64,000 bases of DNA, taken from Pseudomonas sp. QS1027. GTDB taxonomy: Bacteria; Pseudomonadota; Gammaproteobacteria; Pseudomonadales; Pseudomonadaceae. The notes beneath the pieces are model-generated. The model ran no database searches. It was not told where the DNA came from and saw nothing but the letters and a program-made list of their open reading frames with translations. The stretch is from the NCBI RefSeq assembly GCF_002814235.1, contig NZ_PHSU01000005.1, forward strand, positions 146,089-210,088. Reading direction: 5' to 3'. Within the stretch, counting starts at the first letter, position 1; every line of letters begins with the position of its first letter. The translations under genes and the position numbers were made by a program. This document shows, piece by piece, positions 19,697-28,937 of this stretch.

Positions 19697-22209
19697 CACA
19701 CGGACACCGTCTGCTGGCTGACATCGTCGACATGGGCAAAATGCCGCAAGGCCAGGCGATCGGAGACCTGGCCGCTGGCATCGGCGATTTCCTGCAACAG
19801 CTCGGCCAGACCGTCGAGCACATCGCGCACGCCGGTCTCGCCGAACAGGGCGCTTTCCAGGTTGCCGAGATCGAAACGCCCCAGACGCTCGACCAGCTGG
19901 TTCAGCCCCAACTCCCGCGGGACGCCGAAGTCATCGTTCAAGCGACGCAAGGTGCGGCTTACCAGCTTCAGCTGGAACAGCACCGCATGGGGGTTCTGCT
20001 CATCCAGCAGCAACAGGTCGAGCACCGGGATCAACTGCGGCACCGCGAGGTAGCGCGAGCGATAGGTGATGCTGCTGTTGCCCAACTCCAGCAACCACTC
20101 CAGCCCGGCCTGATCGAACACCGCGATGCCGCGCAGGAAGGCCGCGAGGCTGCTGCTGAGAAATTGCAGGCGCTCGATGCGCCGACCGATCATCAGGAAG
20201 CGCCAGCCCTCGTCGCGGGTCATATCGTCCAGGGCAAAACCGGACAACGCCGCCAGGGACATGACCAGACGGTTGAGGAAATCCAGCAGCTCGCCGAAGT
20301 TCGGGTCTTCGCTTTCCAGGCTCAGGGCTTCGCGTTGCAGTTCCACCAGCGCCTGCCAGTTTTCCCGCGACAGCTTGCCGCGTACCTGGGACGCCGCCCA
20401 CTGCAAGCGCTGCAGATTGGAGCGCAGGCTGAACGGCCAGTCGTCGCCGAGCAGGGCCGCCAGCAGGCGCTCGGGCAACTCGCCCTCGTCCGGCAGCAGC
20501 ATCAGGCTTTCGCCAAGCTCCACCGCCGCCTGCAAGGCCTGGGGATCGTCGCCGTCGACATAGCGCGCCAGCATGATCCGCAACAAGCGCGCACTGTCGT
20601 CGCAACGCTCACAGTAGCGGCCGAACCAGAACAGGTTTTCCACCACCCGCGACGGCAGGTAGGGATCGCGTCGCACCAGGTCGCGGACCCCGAGGGAACG
20701 CTGGGTGCGCCATTGCTCGCCGCTGGGCGTGCGCTCGCTGAGCACCCAGGTGTCCTTGCTCGCACCACCGCGCTGCATTGACACCACCTCGGCATCGGCA
20801 TCCGCCGCCACCCGTGTCAGGCCACCGGGCAACACCCGATAACCGTCGGCGCTGGCAACGGCGTACACGCGCATGCCGATGGCCCTCGGTTGCAAGACGC
20901 CCTCCTCGGCTTGCCAGATCGGCGCCTGGGACAACTGCGCCAGCTCCTGGGCGACATAGGCATAGGGCCGTGCACGCATGCGCTCGGCCAACGCCTGGCG
21001 TTGTTCGTCATCAAGATCACGGCCGAACACCGGGACAAAACTCTGGGACGGGAACGCCGGCTTGATCAACAGTTCAGGCAGTTTTTCCAGGGCCTGGGCC
21101 AGCACCGGCGGCTCGCCGCACCACCAGGTGGCGATGGACGGCAGGATCAGTTCCTCACCGAACAGGTGCTGGTTGATCTTCGGCAGGAAGCCCAGCAAAC
21201 CGGGCGACTCCAGCACGCCGCTGCCCAGGGCATTGGCTACCAGCACCCGGCCCTGGCGCACCGCCTCCAGCAGGCCGGGCACGCCCAGGGCCGAGTCGGT
21301 GCGCAGTTCCAGCGGATCGCAGAAGTCGTCGTCGAGCCGGCGCATGATCGCGTGCACCCGCTGCAGGCCGCTCAGGGTCTTGAGGTAGACCGTGGCGTCG
21401 CGCACCGTCAGGTCGCCGCCCTCCACCAGCGGGTAGCCCAGTTGGCGCGCCAGGTAGAGGTGTTCGAAATAGCTTTCGTTGAAACGGCCCGGGGTCAGCA
21501 ACACCACCAGCGGCGCCTCGGCGTCGCTCGGCGCCTGGCGTACCAGGGTTTCCTGCAGGGTGCGGAAGAACCCGGCCAGGTGATGCACCCGCAGGTCGCG
21601 GTACAGATCGGGAAAGGCCCGCGACACAATGGTGCGGTTTTCCAGGGCATAGCCGGCCCCGGAGGGCGCCTGGGTCCGATCCGCCGTGACCCACCAGCGA
21701 CCGTCCGGCGTGCGCGCCAGGTCCACGGCGAACAAGTGCAGGAAGGTCCCGGCCGGCGGCTGGATACCCTGGCAGGGCCAGAGGAAATTGTTGTGGCCGA
21801 AGACCAGCTCGGCGGGCAGCAGGCCGTCGCGAATCAGGGTCTGCGGGCCATAGAGATCGGCCAGCACCGCATTCAGCAGCCGCGCGCGCTGGGCAATGCC
21901 CGCCGCCACCCGCTGCCATTCGTCCGCGGGGATGATGTGCGGCAACAGATCGAGCTCCCAGGGCCGGTCGGCGCCCTTGGGGTCGGCATAGACGTTATAA
22001 GTCACGCCATTTTCCTGGATCTGCCGGGCCAACAAGGCCTGGCGCTGAGCCAGTTGTACAGGCGTGCTGCGTTGCAACTGGTCGAGCAGCGGCCGCCAAT
22101 GCGCACGCACGGCGCCGCCGTCGTCCAGCAGTTCGTGATAGGTCCCCGCTGTCAGCGGGTAGCGGTCAAGCAGGTCGGGCATGGAGAGCTCGGCAGACGG
22201 CAAGGGCAA
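19696..22209 (-). CDS. Fused circularly permuted ATP-grasp and alpha-E domain protein
   Basis: 837 aa with two domains that are separate genes in many bacteria. Residues 1-490 are a circularly permuted type 2 ATP-grasp (NGVTYNVYADPKGADRPWEL, VFGHNNFLWPCQGI, VVLLTPGRFNESYFEHLYLA, VANALGSGVLESPGLLGFLP). Residues 510-837 are the helical alpha-E domain (DPYLPSRVVENLFWFGRYCE, GWRFLMIGRRIERLQFL). The ATP-grasp is predicted to ligate an amino acid or peptide; alpha-E probably binds or orients it. An internal Met at 22182 is an alternative start. Confidence 0.88.
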   Translation of the reverse strand: MPLPSAELSMPDLLDRYPLTAGTYHELLDDGGAVRAHWRPLLDQLQRSTPVQLAQRQALLARQIQENGVTYNVYADPKGADRPWELDLLPHIIPADEWQRVAAGIAQRARLLNAVLADLYGPQTLIRDGLLPAELVFGHNNFLWPCQGIQPPAGTFLHLFAVDLARTPDGRWWVTADRTQAPSGAGYALENRTIVSRAFPDLYRDLRVHHLAGFFRTLQETLVRQAPSDAEAPLVVLLTPGRFNESYFEHLYLARQLGYPLVEGGDLTVRDATVYLKTLSGLQRVHAIMRRLDDDFCDPLELRTDSALGVPGLLEAVRQGRVLVANALGSGVLESPGLLGFLPKINQHLFGEELILPSIATWWCGEPPVLAQALEKLPELLIKPAFPSQSFVPVFGRDLDDEQRQALAERMRARPYAYVAQELAQLSQAPIWQAEEGVLQPRAIGMRVYAVASADGYRVLPGGLTRVAADADAEVVSMQRGGASKDTWVLSERTPSGEQWRTQRSLGVRDLVRRDPYLPSRVVENLFWFGRYCERCDDSARLLRIMLARYVDGDDPQALQAAVELGESLMLLPDEGELPERLLAALLGDDWPFSLRSNLQRLQWAASQVRGKLSRENWQALVELQREALSLESEDPNFGELLDFLNRLVMSLAALSGFALDDMTRDEGWRFLMIGRRIERLQFLSSSLAAFLRGIAVFDQAGLEWLLELGNSSITYRSRYLAVPQLIPVLDLLLLDEQNPHAVLFQLKLVSRTLRRLNDDFGVPRELGLNQLVERLGRFDLGNLESALFGETGVRDVLDGLAELLQEIADASGQVSDRLALRHFAHVDDVSQQTVSV

Positions 22210-22269
22210 TCAGGTTAACGCAGACAGATGACGCACGGATACGCGAAAACTCCGTGCGCCCTGTCAGAT

Positions 22270-25200
22270 TTATGTGTGTCGCAAGTCCAATGTCATCGGC
22301 AGTTCGTCGTTGATCTTCAACGTCGGAATCGGCAACGTGCCAGGACTGTGGCCAAGGCGGAAGAACCGCGCCATACGCCGGCTTTCCGCTTCGTTGGCGT
22401 TCACCGGCAAGGTCTCGTAGTTGCGCCCGCCCGGGTGGGCGACATGGTACTGGCAACCGCCAAGGGAGCGATGCATCCAGGTGTCGAGCAGGTCGAACAC
22501 CAGCGGTGCATGGACCGGGATGGTCGGTTGCAGGCAGTTGGCCGGTTGCCAGGCGCGATAACGCACGCCGGCGACAAATTCGCCGACCCGCCCGGTGGGC
22601 TGCAGCGGGACCGCCACGCCATTGCAGGTCAGCAGATAGCGTTGCGGCGCCAGGCCACTCAACTTGACCTGCAGGCGCTCCAGGGACGAATCCACGTAGC
22701 GCACCGTGCCACCGACCGCGCCCTCCTCGCCCAGCACATGCCAGGGTTCGAGGGCCTGGCGCACTTCCAGTTCGATGCCATTGACCGCGTAGTCGCCGAC
22801 TTTCGGGAAACGGAACTCCAGGTGTGCGGCGAACCACTCGGCACGCAGGGGATAACCGGCGGCGTTGAGGTCGACGATCACATCGGCGAAATCCTGCTCG
22901 ATAAAGTGCGGCAACAGGAAGCGGTCATGCAGTTCGGTGCCCCAGCGCGCCAGCTTGGGCGGCGCATAGGGCTCGCGCCAGAACCGCGCCACCAGCGCCC
23001 GCAGCAGCAGTTGCTGGGTCAGGCTCATGCGCGCGTGAGGCGGCATTTCAAAGGCGCGCAGCTCCAGCAGGCCCAGGCGCCCCGTGGCACCGTCCGGCGA
23101 GTAGAGCTTGTCGATGCAGAACTCGGCGCGGTGGGTGTTGCCGGTCACGTCGATCAGCAGGTTGCGCAGCAGGCGATCCACCAACCAGGGCGGACATTCC
23201 TCGCCCGGTTGCGGCATCTGCGCAAAGGCGATTTCCAGTTCGTACAACGAGTCATTGCGCGCTTCGTCCACCCGCGGCGCCTGGGAGGTCGGGCCGATAA
23301 ACAGCCCGGAGAACAGGTAGGACAGCGACGGGTGATTGTGCCAATAGCTGATCAGGCTGCGCAGCAGATCGGGACGGCGCAGGAACGGCGAGTCCGCCGG
23401 CGTGGCGCCGCCGAGGACAAAATGGTTGCCGCCGCCGGTGCCGGTATGGCGCCCGTCGATCATGAATTTTTCGGTGGTCAGGCGGGTCTGGCGCGCCTCC
23501 TCATAGAGGAACTCGGTGCGCTCGACCAACTCGTCCCAGGTGGCGGACGGCTGCACATTGACCTCGATCACGCCCGGGTCGGGGGTGATCCGGAAATTCC
23601 CCAGGCGCGCATCGTGGGGTGGCTCGTAGCCTTCCAGCAAGACCGGGCAATGCAGCTCCTCGGCGGTGGCTTCAATGGCGCTGACCAGTTCCAGATAGTC
23701 TTCGACCCGCTCCAGCGGTGGCATGAACAGGTACAAGCGACCACCGCGCGCTTCGGCGCACAAGGCGGTGCGGGTCAGCCAGGCGGCCGACTCGTCGATC
23801 TTCGGCACCCGCTCCTCGCTGACCACAGGTTCGCCGTGGACCTTGAGTGCGGCGGTGTCCGGCAGCTCGGGCAAATCCTGGTTCGGATCGGTCGGGTGCA
23901 CAAACGGATATTCCGCCGCCGTCACCCAAGGCTGGGAAGCCAATGGCAGGCGATAACCCAGCGGCGAATCCCCCGGCACCAACCGGCAATGGCTGTCACG
24001 CAGGTACCAGCGCCCGCTCTGCCAGCGGTCATTGGCGGCGGTGCGGGCCAGCGGCAGCACCTGGCCGATGACCTTGTCCAGGCCCTGGGAGAACACCTTG
24101 CGCAGCCGCGCGCGCTCCAGTTCGTCATCCAGTCGTGGGTCTGTGGCCGTGACGTTGATCGGCAACTGCCCCTCGCGCCACAGGTAGTAGAAATTGTCCT
24201 CGTAGGCCGGGAAGACGAAGCGCGTCGGCAACTTCAGACGCTCGGCGACACTCGCCAGGAAACGCCCGGCCATTTCGCCGTCCGCACCGTAGTCTTCCTG
24301 CTCATCGGCGATCAGCGCGTTGTTGTGCCAGATCGGCACGCCGTCGCGGCGCCAGTAGCTATTGAGCGACCAGCGCGGCAACTGCTCGCCGGGGTACCAC
24401 TTGCCCTGGCCGAAATGCACCAGGCCTTGGGGGGCATAACGCTTGCGCATGCGCTGGAACAGTTCGGCGGACAGCCGGCGCTTGTCCGGGCCCAGGGCGG
24501 CGGTGTTCCACTCGGCGCCGTCGGGGTCGTCAATGGAGACGAAGGTCGGCTCGCCGCCCATGGTCAGGCGTACATCGCCTTCGAGCAGGTCGGCATCGAT
24601 CTGCCGGCCCAAAGCCTGGATCGCCAGCCATTGTTCCTCGGTGTAGGGCTTGGTGACGCGCGGCGCCTCCCAGATCCGCTCCACCGACATTTCATGGCTG
24701 AACTCGCACTCGCAAGGTTCCACCAGGCCACTGATCGGCGCCGCTGACGACGGATCGGGACTACAGGCCAACGGAATATGCCCTTCGCCGGCGAACAGCC
24801 CGGAAGTGGCGTCCAGGCCGATCCAGCCGGCACCCGGCAGATAGACTTCGCACCAGGCGTGCAGGTCGGTGAAGTCGACCTCGGTGCCAGACGGGCCATC
24901 GAGGGCTTTCACGTCGGCGGTGAGCTGGATCAGGTAGCCGGAGACAAACCGCGCCGCCAGCCCCAGGTGACGCAGCAGTTGCACCAGCAGCCAGGCCGAG
25001 TCGCGGCAGGAGCCGGAGGCGTTGACGAGGGTCTGCTCGGGCGTCTGCACGCCGGGCTCCATACGGATCAGGTAGCCGATGTCTTCGCTCAGGCGCTGGT
25101 TGAGAGCCACCAGGAAATCCACGCTGGGCAGCGGCGTACGCTCGATGCCGTCCAGGTAGGCCTGGAACCTGGGCGTCAGCGGCAGCTTCTCCAGATAGGG

Positions 25201-25545
25201 CGACAGCTCGTGCTTTTCATCGGCGGCGTAGGTGAACGGGATTTTCTCGGCGTAGGGCTCGAGGAAAAAGTCGAACGGATTGAACACCGCCATCTCGGCG
25301 ACCAGGTCGACCTCGATGCGCAGTTCCGTGGTTTTTTCCGGGAACACCAGCCGCGCCAGATAATTGCCCTGGGGATCCTGTTGCCAGTTGATGAAATGCT
25401 GCTCGGGCTGGACCTTCAGCGCATAGGACAAAATCCGCGTGCGACTGTGGGCCGCCGGACGCAGGCGAACGATCTGCGGACCGAGCTCGATGGCGCGTTC
25501 ATAGCGGTAATGCGTGACATGGTGCAATGCGACATGGATCGACAC
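22270..25545 (-). CDS. Large transglutaminase-fold protein with DUF2126
   Basis: 1091 aa. The N-terminal 300 residues are a transglutaminase module: YDYE-type start (HVTHYRYERAIELGPQIVRL), Cys in ASGSCRDSAWLLVQLLRHLG, His in DLHAWCEVYLPGAG and Asp in GLDATSG. The remaining ~750 residues (VRLTMGGEPTFVSIDD, GGGNHFVLGGATPADSPFLR, FCIDKLYSPDGATGRLGLLE) are the DUF2126 region. It is the first gene of the cluster, about 60 bp upstream of the ATP-grasp gene. The trio is recurrent in proteobacteria; the biochemical product is unknown. Confidence 0.9.
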   Translation of the reverse strand: MSIHVALHHVTHYRYERAIELGPQIVRLRPAAHSRTRILSYALKVQPEQHFINWQQDPQGNYLARLVFPEKTTELRIEVDLVAEMAVFNPFDFFLEPYAEKIPFTYAADEKHELSPYLEKLPLTPRFQAYLDGIERTPLPSVDFLVALNQRLSEDIGYLIRMEPGVQTPEQTLVNASGSCRDSAWLLVQLLRHLGLAARFVSGYLIQLTADVKALDGPSGTEVDFTDLHAWCEVYLPGAGWIGLDATSGLFAGEGHIPLACSPDPSSAAPISGLVEPCECEFSHEMSVERIWEAPRVTKPYTEEQWLAIQALGRQIDADLLEGDVRLTMGGEPTFVSIDDPDGAEWNTAALGPDKRRLSAELFQRMRKRYAPQGLVHFGQGKWYPGEQLPRWSLNSYWRRDGVPIWHNNALIADEQEDYGADGEMAGRFLASVAERLKLPTRFVFPAYEDNFYYLWREGQLPINVTATDPRLDDELERARLRKVFSQGLDKVIGQVLPLARTAANDRWQSGRWYLRDSHCRLVPGDSPLGYRLPLASQPWVTAAEYPFVHPTDPNQDLPELPDTAALKVHGEPVVSEERVPKIDESAAWLTRTALCAEARGGRLYLFMPPLERVEDYLELVSAIEATAEELHCPVLLEGYEPPHDARLGNFRITPDPGVIEVNVQPSATWDELVERTEFLYEEARQTRLTTEKFMIDGRHTGTGGGNHFVLGGATPADSPFLRRPDLLRSLISYWHNHPSLSYLFSGLFIGPTSQAPRVDEARNDSLYELEIAFAQMPQPGEECPPWLVDRLLRNLLIDVTGNTHRAEFCIDKLYSPDGATGRLGLLELRAFEMPPHARMSLTQQLLLRALVARFWREPYAPPKLARWGTELHDRFLLPHFIEQDFADVIVDLNAAGYPLRAEWFAAHLEFRFPKVGDYAVNGIELEVRQALEPWHVLGEEGAVGGTVRYVDSSLERLQVKLSGLAPQRYLLTCNGVAVPLQPTGRVGEFVAGVRYRAWQPANCLQPTIPVHAPLVFDLLDTWMHRSLGGCQYHVAHPGGRNYETLPVNANEAESRRMARFFRLGHSPGTLPIPTLKINDELPMTLDLRHT

Positions 25546-25727
25546 GGCGTGCCTCCTGCGAGCCTGGGCTTATACCTGTGCGCGCAAGACTTATGCCACT
25601 TGGCCAAGTCCTGCGCTTTCGGCGTGAGTCGTGCTCGCTCAGCTAAGCACAGCACCAGAATGGCGCCAGCCTGAGGGCGTAGTGCAGAGAGTCGCACAGA
25701 AACGGGGCGAATGGTCGAACGACGTTC

Positions 25728-26186
25728 TCAGCGTGGTTTGCGCCGGGCCTTCAGGGCATTTTTCAGGGCTTCGCGCTGGTGGCGAATATCGACGAGTTTG
25801 CTGCGCATTTCGCGGTGGCGCTTGCTGTTGAGCAAGAGCAGTCCCAGCAACGGAAACAGCACAGCCAGTGCATAGATGACTTTATGCGGACGATTCTCGA
25901 GGGTCGGCAATACGCTCAACAGGCACACCACCAGCACCACGACCAATCCCCACACCCACTGCGGCCTGCCGCGCACCACCATGAAATTGCAGTGCACCAC
26001 GACCAGTGTGACCGCCGCGCCCCCCACGACCGACCAGGTCGCCTGCTCGCCGAGTGAGGCACCGGCGAAATAGAACGCCGCCACCAACGGAATAGCACAG
26101 GCCAATGAGAACAGCGCCGCGAAAATACCGCCGATAAAGGTCGGGAAATAACGCGATAGAAAACGCGGCAGACTCAGGTCGTCCAT
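25728..26186 (-). CDS. Four-helix membrane protein, possible immunity partner
   Basis: 152-aa protein with about four hydrophobic segments (from FIGGIFAALFSLACAIPLVA, WSVVGGAAVTLVVVHCNFMV, VWGLVVVLVVCLLSVLP, VIYALAVLFPLLGLLLL) and a strongly basic cytoplasmic tail (KRHREMRSKLVDIRHQREAL). I do not recognise the family. Its ATG overlaps the stop of the upstream 306-aa gene by one base and has a strong ggagg site, so the two are made together. A small polytopic inner-membrane protein coupled to a protein with a hydrophobic core is the layout of immunity genes for pore-forming toxins; this is inference. Confidence 0.7.
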   Translation of the reverse strand: MDDLSLPRFLSRYFPTFIGGIFAALFSLACAIPLVAAFYFAGASLGEQATWSVVGGAAVTLVVVHCNFMVVRGRPQWVWGLVVVLVVCLLSVLPTLENRPHKVIYALAVLFPLLGLLLLNSKRHREMRSKLVDIRHQREALKNALKARRKPR

Positions 26187-27106
26187 CACTCCTCCAACTC
26201 TTCGTATAAACCGACCGCAATGGTTTTGACATTACCCGACAAACCGCTGCCGAGCAGGCCAATCGCCGCGCTCAGGGAGTCCTTGATCTGGGTGACGGTG
26301 GCGTGTTTCAGCTCGGTTGGGGTGAAGCGCTTGGGCAGTTCTCCAGCCAGTTGCTTGAGTTTGAGCATCTTCGGTGTCAACCGTGGATCGTTGATGCTGA
26401 GCAACTCCTTGGTCAACTTCGACCTTTCCTGGCGCGTCAGTCCGCGCAACACTTCACGCAGACTCTTACCGGTAGTGGCCTTGGCCACCTTCACCAGTTT
26501 TATAGTGGTCAAGGTGGAAGCCCCTACGCCCAACAGCGAGGCCGCGTCCAGGCCAATCGAGGCATATTGGTACCACTCTTCACTGTCCAGCTTGTCGTTG
26601 AACGATGGGTTGACCACTTCCGCCACCGTTCGGATGCTCCCGGCGAAACACTGCACCGAACTGGCGGCCGCGGCGGTATAACCCAGAACCACAACCACCG
26701 AACTGGCCCCGGCACTGAAGGGAACCGCAACCGAGCCACTGAGCACGACAATCCAGCCCAATACCGCCCCGGCGCAGGACAAGGTGGTATTGATGGCCTC
26801 TCCAACCAGACGCGACTCGCGGGGATTGTCCTGCACCTGCTGGGCAAACTGCACCGGCGCAATGTACTTCTGCGCCTCGCGCAAAATGATGCGCTTGGGC
26901 TTGATGCTGCAGATCGGCTGGAATTCGCGCAGGGTGACGACGTTGAAGTCGGCGTCGATATAGACCACGCCGGCCCCGACGATGCCTGGGTCGGCATCAA
27001 TCGCCGCAAAGAGCTTCGGCAGGTTGATCTGGCTTTCGATGCGTTGGCGGGCGAGGAATTGCGAGGGGCTGGAATCCATGCCGATGCCAGGGAGCGGGTT
27101 GCTCAT
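26186..27106 (-). CDS. Unknown 306-aa protein with central hydrophobic domain, toxin candidate
   Basis: No signal peptide. Residues 1-100 are soluble (QFLARQRIESQINLPKLFAA; GIVGAGVVYIDADFNVVTLR). Residues 106-156 are almost wholly hydrophobic and could form two membrane helices (CAGAVLGWIVVLSGSVAVPF, SVVVVLGYTAAAASSVQCF). Residues 185-300 are alternating helical and basic (LTRQERSKLTKELL). This resembles pore-forming contact-dependent or type VI effectors in organisation only; no known signature is seen and no secretion gene is nearby. Start chosen at the ATG after aaggatgaacactgc. Coupled to the downstream membrane protein. Confidence 0.65.
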   Translation of the reverse strand: MSNPLPGIGMDSSPSQFLARQRIESQINLPKLFAAIDADPGIVGAGVVYIDADFNVVTLREFQPICSIKPKRIILREAQKYIAPVQFAQQVQDNPRESRLVGEAINTTLSCAGAVLGWIVVLSGSVAVPFSAGASSVVVVLGYTAAAASSVQCFAGSIRTVAEVVNPSFNDKLDSEEWYQYASIGLDAASLLGVGASTLTTIKLVKVAKATTGKSLREVLRGLTRQERSKLTKELLSINDPRLTPKMLKLKQLAGELPKRFTPTELKHATVTQIKDSLSAAIGLLGSGLSGNVKTIAVGLYEELEE

Positions 27107-27422
27107 GCAGTGTTCATCCTTGAATCGAGCGCTTGGAAATTCGCCGCACCTTAGCAAACGGAACAGGTCTCCGATAGAAACCAAAACGCCAGCACCAGGC
27201 TAACGCCCGGCTTTCAACGAGGACTTCGAAACTCGCGACGTTCTCCTGAGGGCTCGCAGGTTGACGTAGAGAAATCCGCTGACAAGGTCGAGGCATATTC
27301 CATATGGGCGCGATGATATTCTTACGGCCTTCACGATAAAGGTGGGCAACGATGATCGGCTCGGGAACCTCGATTATGACGCGGCCAATCAAGGCACTCC
27401 TCACAGGAAGGATTCGATTGGC

Positions 27423-28802
27423 ATGAGTGAACACCAACAGCGGGAATGGAAGGCCACGTGGCGAGACGATTATCTGAAGTGGATATGCGGTTTCGCCAAT
27501 GCCGAGGGCGGAGTGCTGGAAATTGGGCGCAGCGACTCTGGAAACCCTGTCGGTCTGGCCGATGCCGCCCGCCTGCTGGAGGATATTCCCAATAAGGTCC
27601 GCGACGTACTGGGCATCATGGTAGATGTGAATCTGCGTGAAGAGGCAGGTAAGGACCTATTGGAAATTGTGGTGCCGGCCTATCCCAGCCCAGTCAGTTA
27701 CAAGGGTGAATATCACTACCGCAGCGGTAGTACCAAACAGGAGTTGAAAGGCCCTGCGTTATCGCGCTTTCTACTGCGCAAACAGGGCCTGCACTGGGAT
27801 GGCGTGCCTCTACCGGGTCTGACTCTCGGCGACTGCCAACCCGCCGCGTTTCAAGGGTTCCGTGCCAGAGCCGCCAAGAGTGGGCGGGTGGATGAAGCCG
27901 TGCTTGAAGACAGTGACATCGTCTTGCTCGCCAGCCTGCAACTGGAAGAAGGCCAATACCTGAAGCGGGCGACCGCGCTCCTGTTTGGCACTCAGCCCGA
28001 GCGCTTCGTACCTGGTGCCTATATCAAACTCGGTTTTTTCATCACCGACGACGATTTGCGCTATCAGGACGAAATCCACGGCGACTTGTTCAGCCAAGTG
28101 GAAAAGACCTTGGAACTGCTGCACAGCAAATACCTCAAGGCGTATATCCGCTACGAAGGTATCCAGCGCGTGGAGCGATATCTGTTCCCTTTGCAGGCCT
28201 TGCGTGAAGCTCTGCTCAACGCGGTGATCCACAAAGACTACGCCAGCGGCATCCCCATCCAGATCAGCGTCTATGAACATCAAATCGTGATCTGGAATCC
28301 CGGCCAATTGCCAGATCTCTGGACGCAGGAGCAACTGCTCGCGAAACATCCGTCCCATCCATTCAATCCGCTTCTGGCGTCAGCATTTTTCCGCGCTGGC
28401 TACGTGGAGTCCTGGGGACGGGGAATCGAAAAAATCCTCAGTGAGTGTCGCAAACACGGCATTCCGCCACCTCTATTCGATGACGGTTTGTCTGGGCTGA
28501 TGCTCACTTTCCGAGCCGATCCGGTCCAACTGGCAGTGAACCGAGTAGATGCTGCGCTGACCACCCAAGAAACTACCCAAGAAACTACCCAAGAAACTAC
28601 CCAAGAAGTTCGTACGGGGACGGTGCGAGAGAAAATTGTAGAGCTATTGCGCCAGCAACCTGCCGCTACCCGCTACGAACTGGCAAGGCAGCTCGGACTG
28701 AGCTCTGATGGGGTCAAATATCATCTGAACAAGCTTCGGGTATCCGGGACTATCCGACATGTAGGCCCAACTAAAAGCGGATACTGGGAAGTGCTCAAAT
28801 AA
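27423..28802 (+). CDS. AlbA/Schlafen-type ATP-binding transcriptional regulator with C-terminal winged helix
   Basis: 459 aa. Residues 1-130 are an AlbA_2/Schlafen-like domain (WICGFANAEGGVLEIGRSD; YHYRSGSTKQELKG). Residues 240-370 resemble the RecG-like/HATPase_c_4 module (FPLQALREALLNAVIHKDYA; VESWGRGIEKILSECRKHGI). Residues 396-459 are a winged helix (RYELARQLGLSSDGVKYHLN). A Thr-Thr-Gln-Glu repeat joins the last two. Often labelled 'ATP-dependent DNA helicase' or 'putative transcriptional regulator'; no helicase motifs are seen. It is alone, between the putative toxin pair and ygiQ, and looks horizontally acquired. Confidence 0.85.
   Translation: MSEHQQREWKATWRDDYLKWICGFANAEGGVLEIGRSDSGNPVGLADAARLLEDIPNKVRDVLGIMVDVNLREEAGKDLLEIVVPAYPSPVSYKGEYHYRSGSTKQELKGPALSRFLLRKQGLHWDGVPLPGLTLGDCQPAAFQGFRARAAKSGRVDEAVLEDSDIVLLASLQLEEGQYLKRATALLFGTQPERFVPGAYIKLGFFITDDDLRYQDEIHGDLFSQVEKTLELLHSKYLKAYIRYEGIQRVERYLFPLQALREALLNAVIHKDYASGIPIQISVYEHQIVIWNPGQLPDLWTQEQLLAKHPSHPFNPLLASAFFRAGYVESWGRGIEKILSECRKHGIPPPLFDDGLSGLMLTFRADPVQLAVNRVDAALTTQETTQETTQETTQEVRTGTVREKIVELLRQQPAATRYELARQLGLSSDGVKYHLNKLRVSGTIRHVGPTKSGYWEVLK
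28560..28607 (+). repeat. In-frame 12-bp tandem repeat, four copies
   Basis: Four consecutive units of actacccaagaa (first unit starts acc) encode TTQETTQETTQETTQE in the linker before the winged helix of the AlbA-type regulator. The unit is a multiple of three, so copy changes would alter linker length without a frameshift. Confidence 0.95.
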
Positions 28803-28880
28803 TCAATACCGGCAAAGCTAACGTGGAACACAGGCTCCTGTGACCTGATGCTATCGAAAAAAACGGGTTGAACATACAGC

Positions 28881-28907
28881 AAAACGCCAGCGCGATGCTG
28901 GCGTTTT
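28881..28907. terminator. Bidirectional terminator between the AlbA-type gene and ygiQ
   Basis: aaaacgccagc and gctggcgtttt form an 11-bp stem around gcgat, with A and T runs on both flanks, serving two convergent genes. Confidence 0.9.
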
Positions 28908-28937
28908 GTATTTCACTTAGCGTTTGAAGCTAGTGCC

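Noticed and set aside
22228..24747. 839-codon open frame on the + strand
   Set aside because: Antisense to the DUF2126 transglutaminase gene; composition is that of a shadow frame.
27423..28802. ATP-dependent DNA helicase RecG
   Set aside because: The region often named RecG-like lacks Walker A/B helicase motifs; the Schlafen-like and winged-helix domains fit a regulator.
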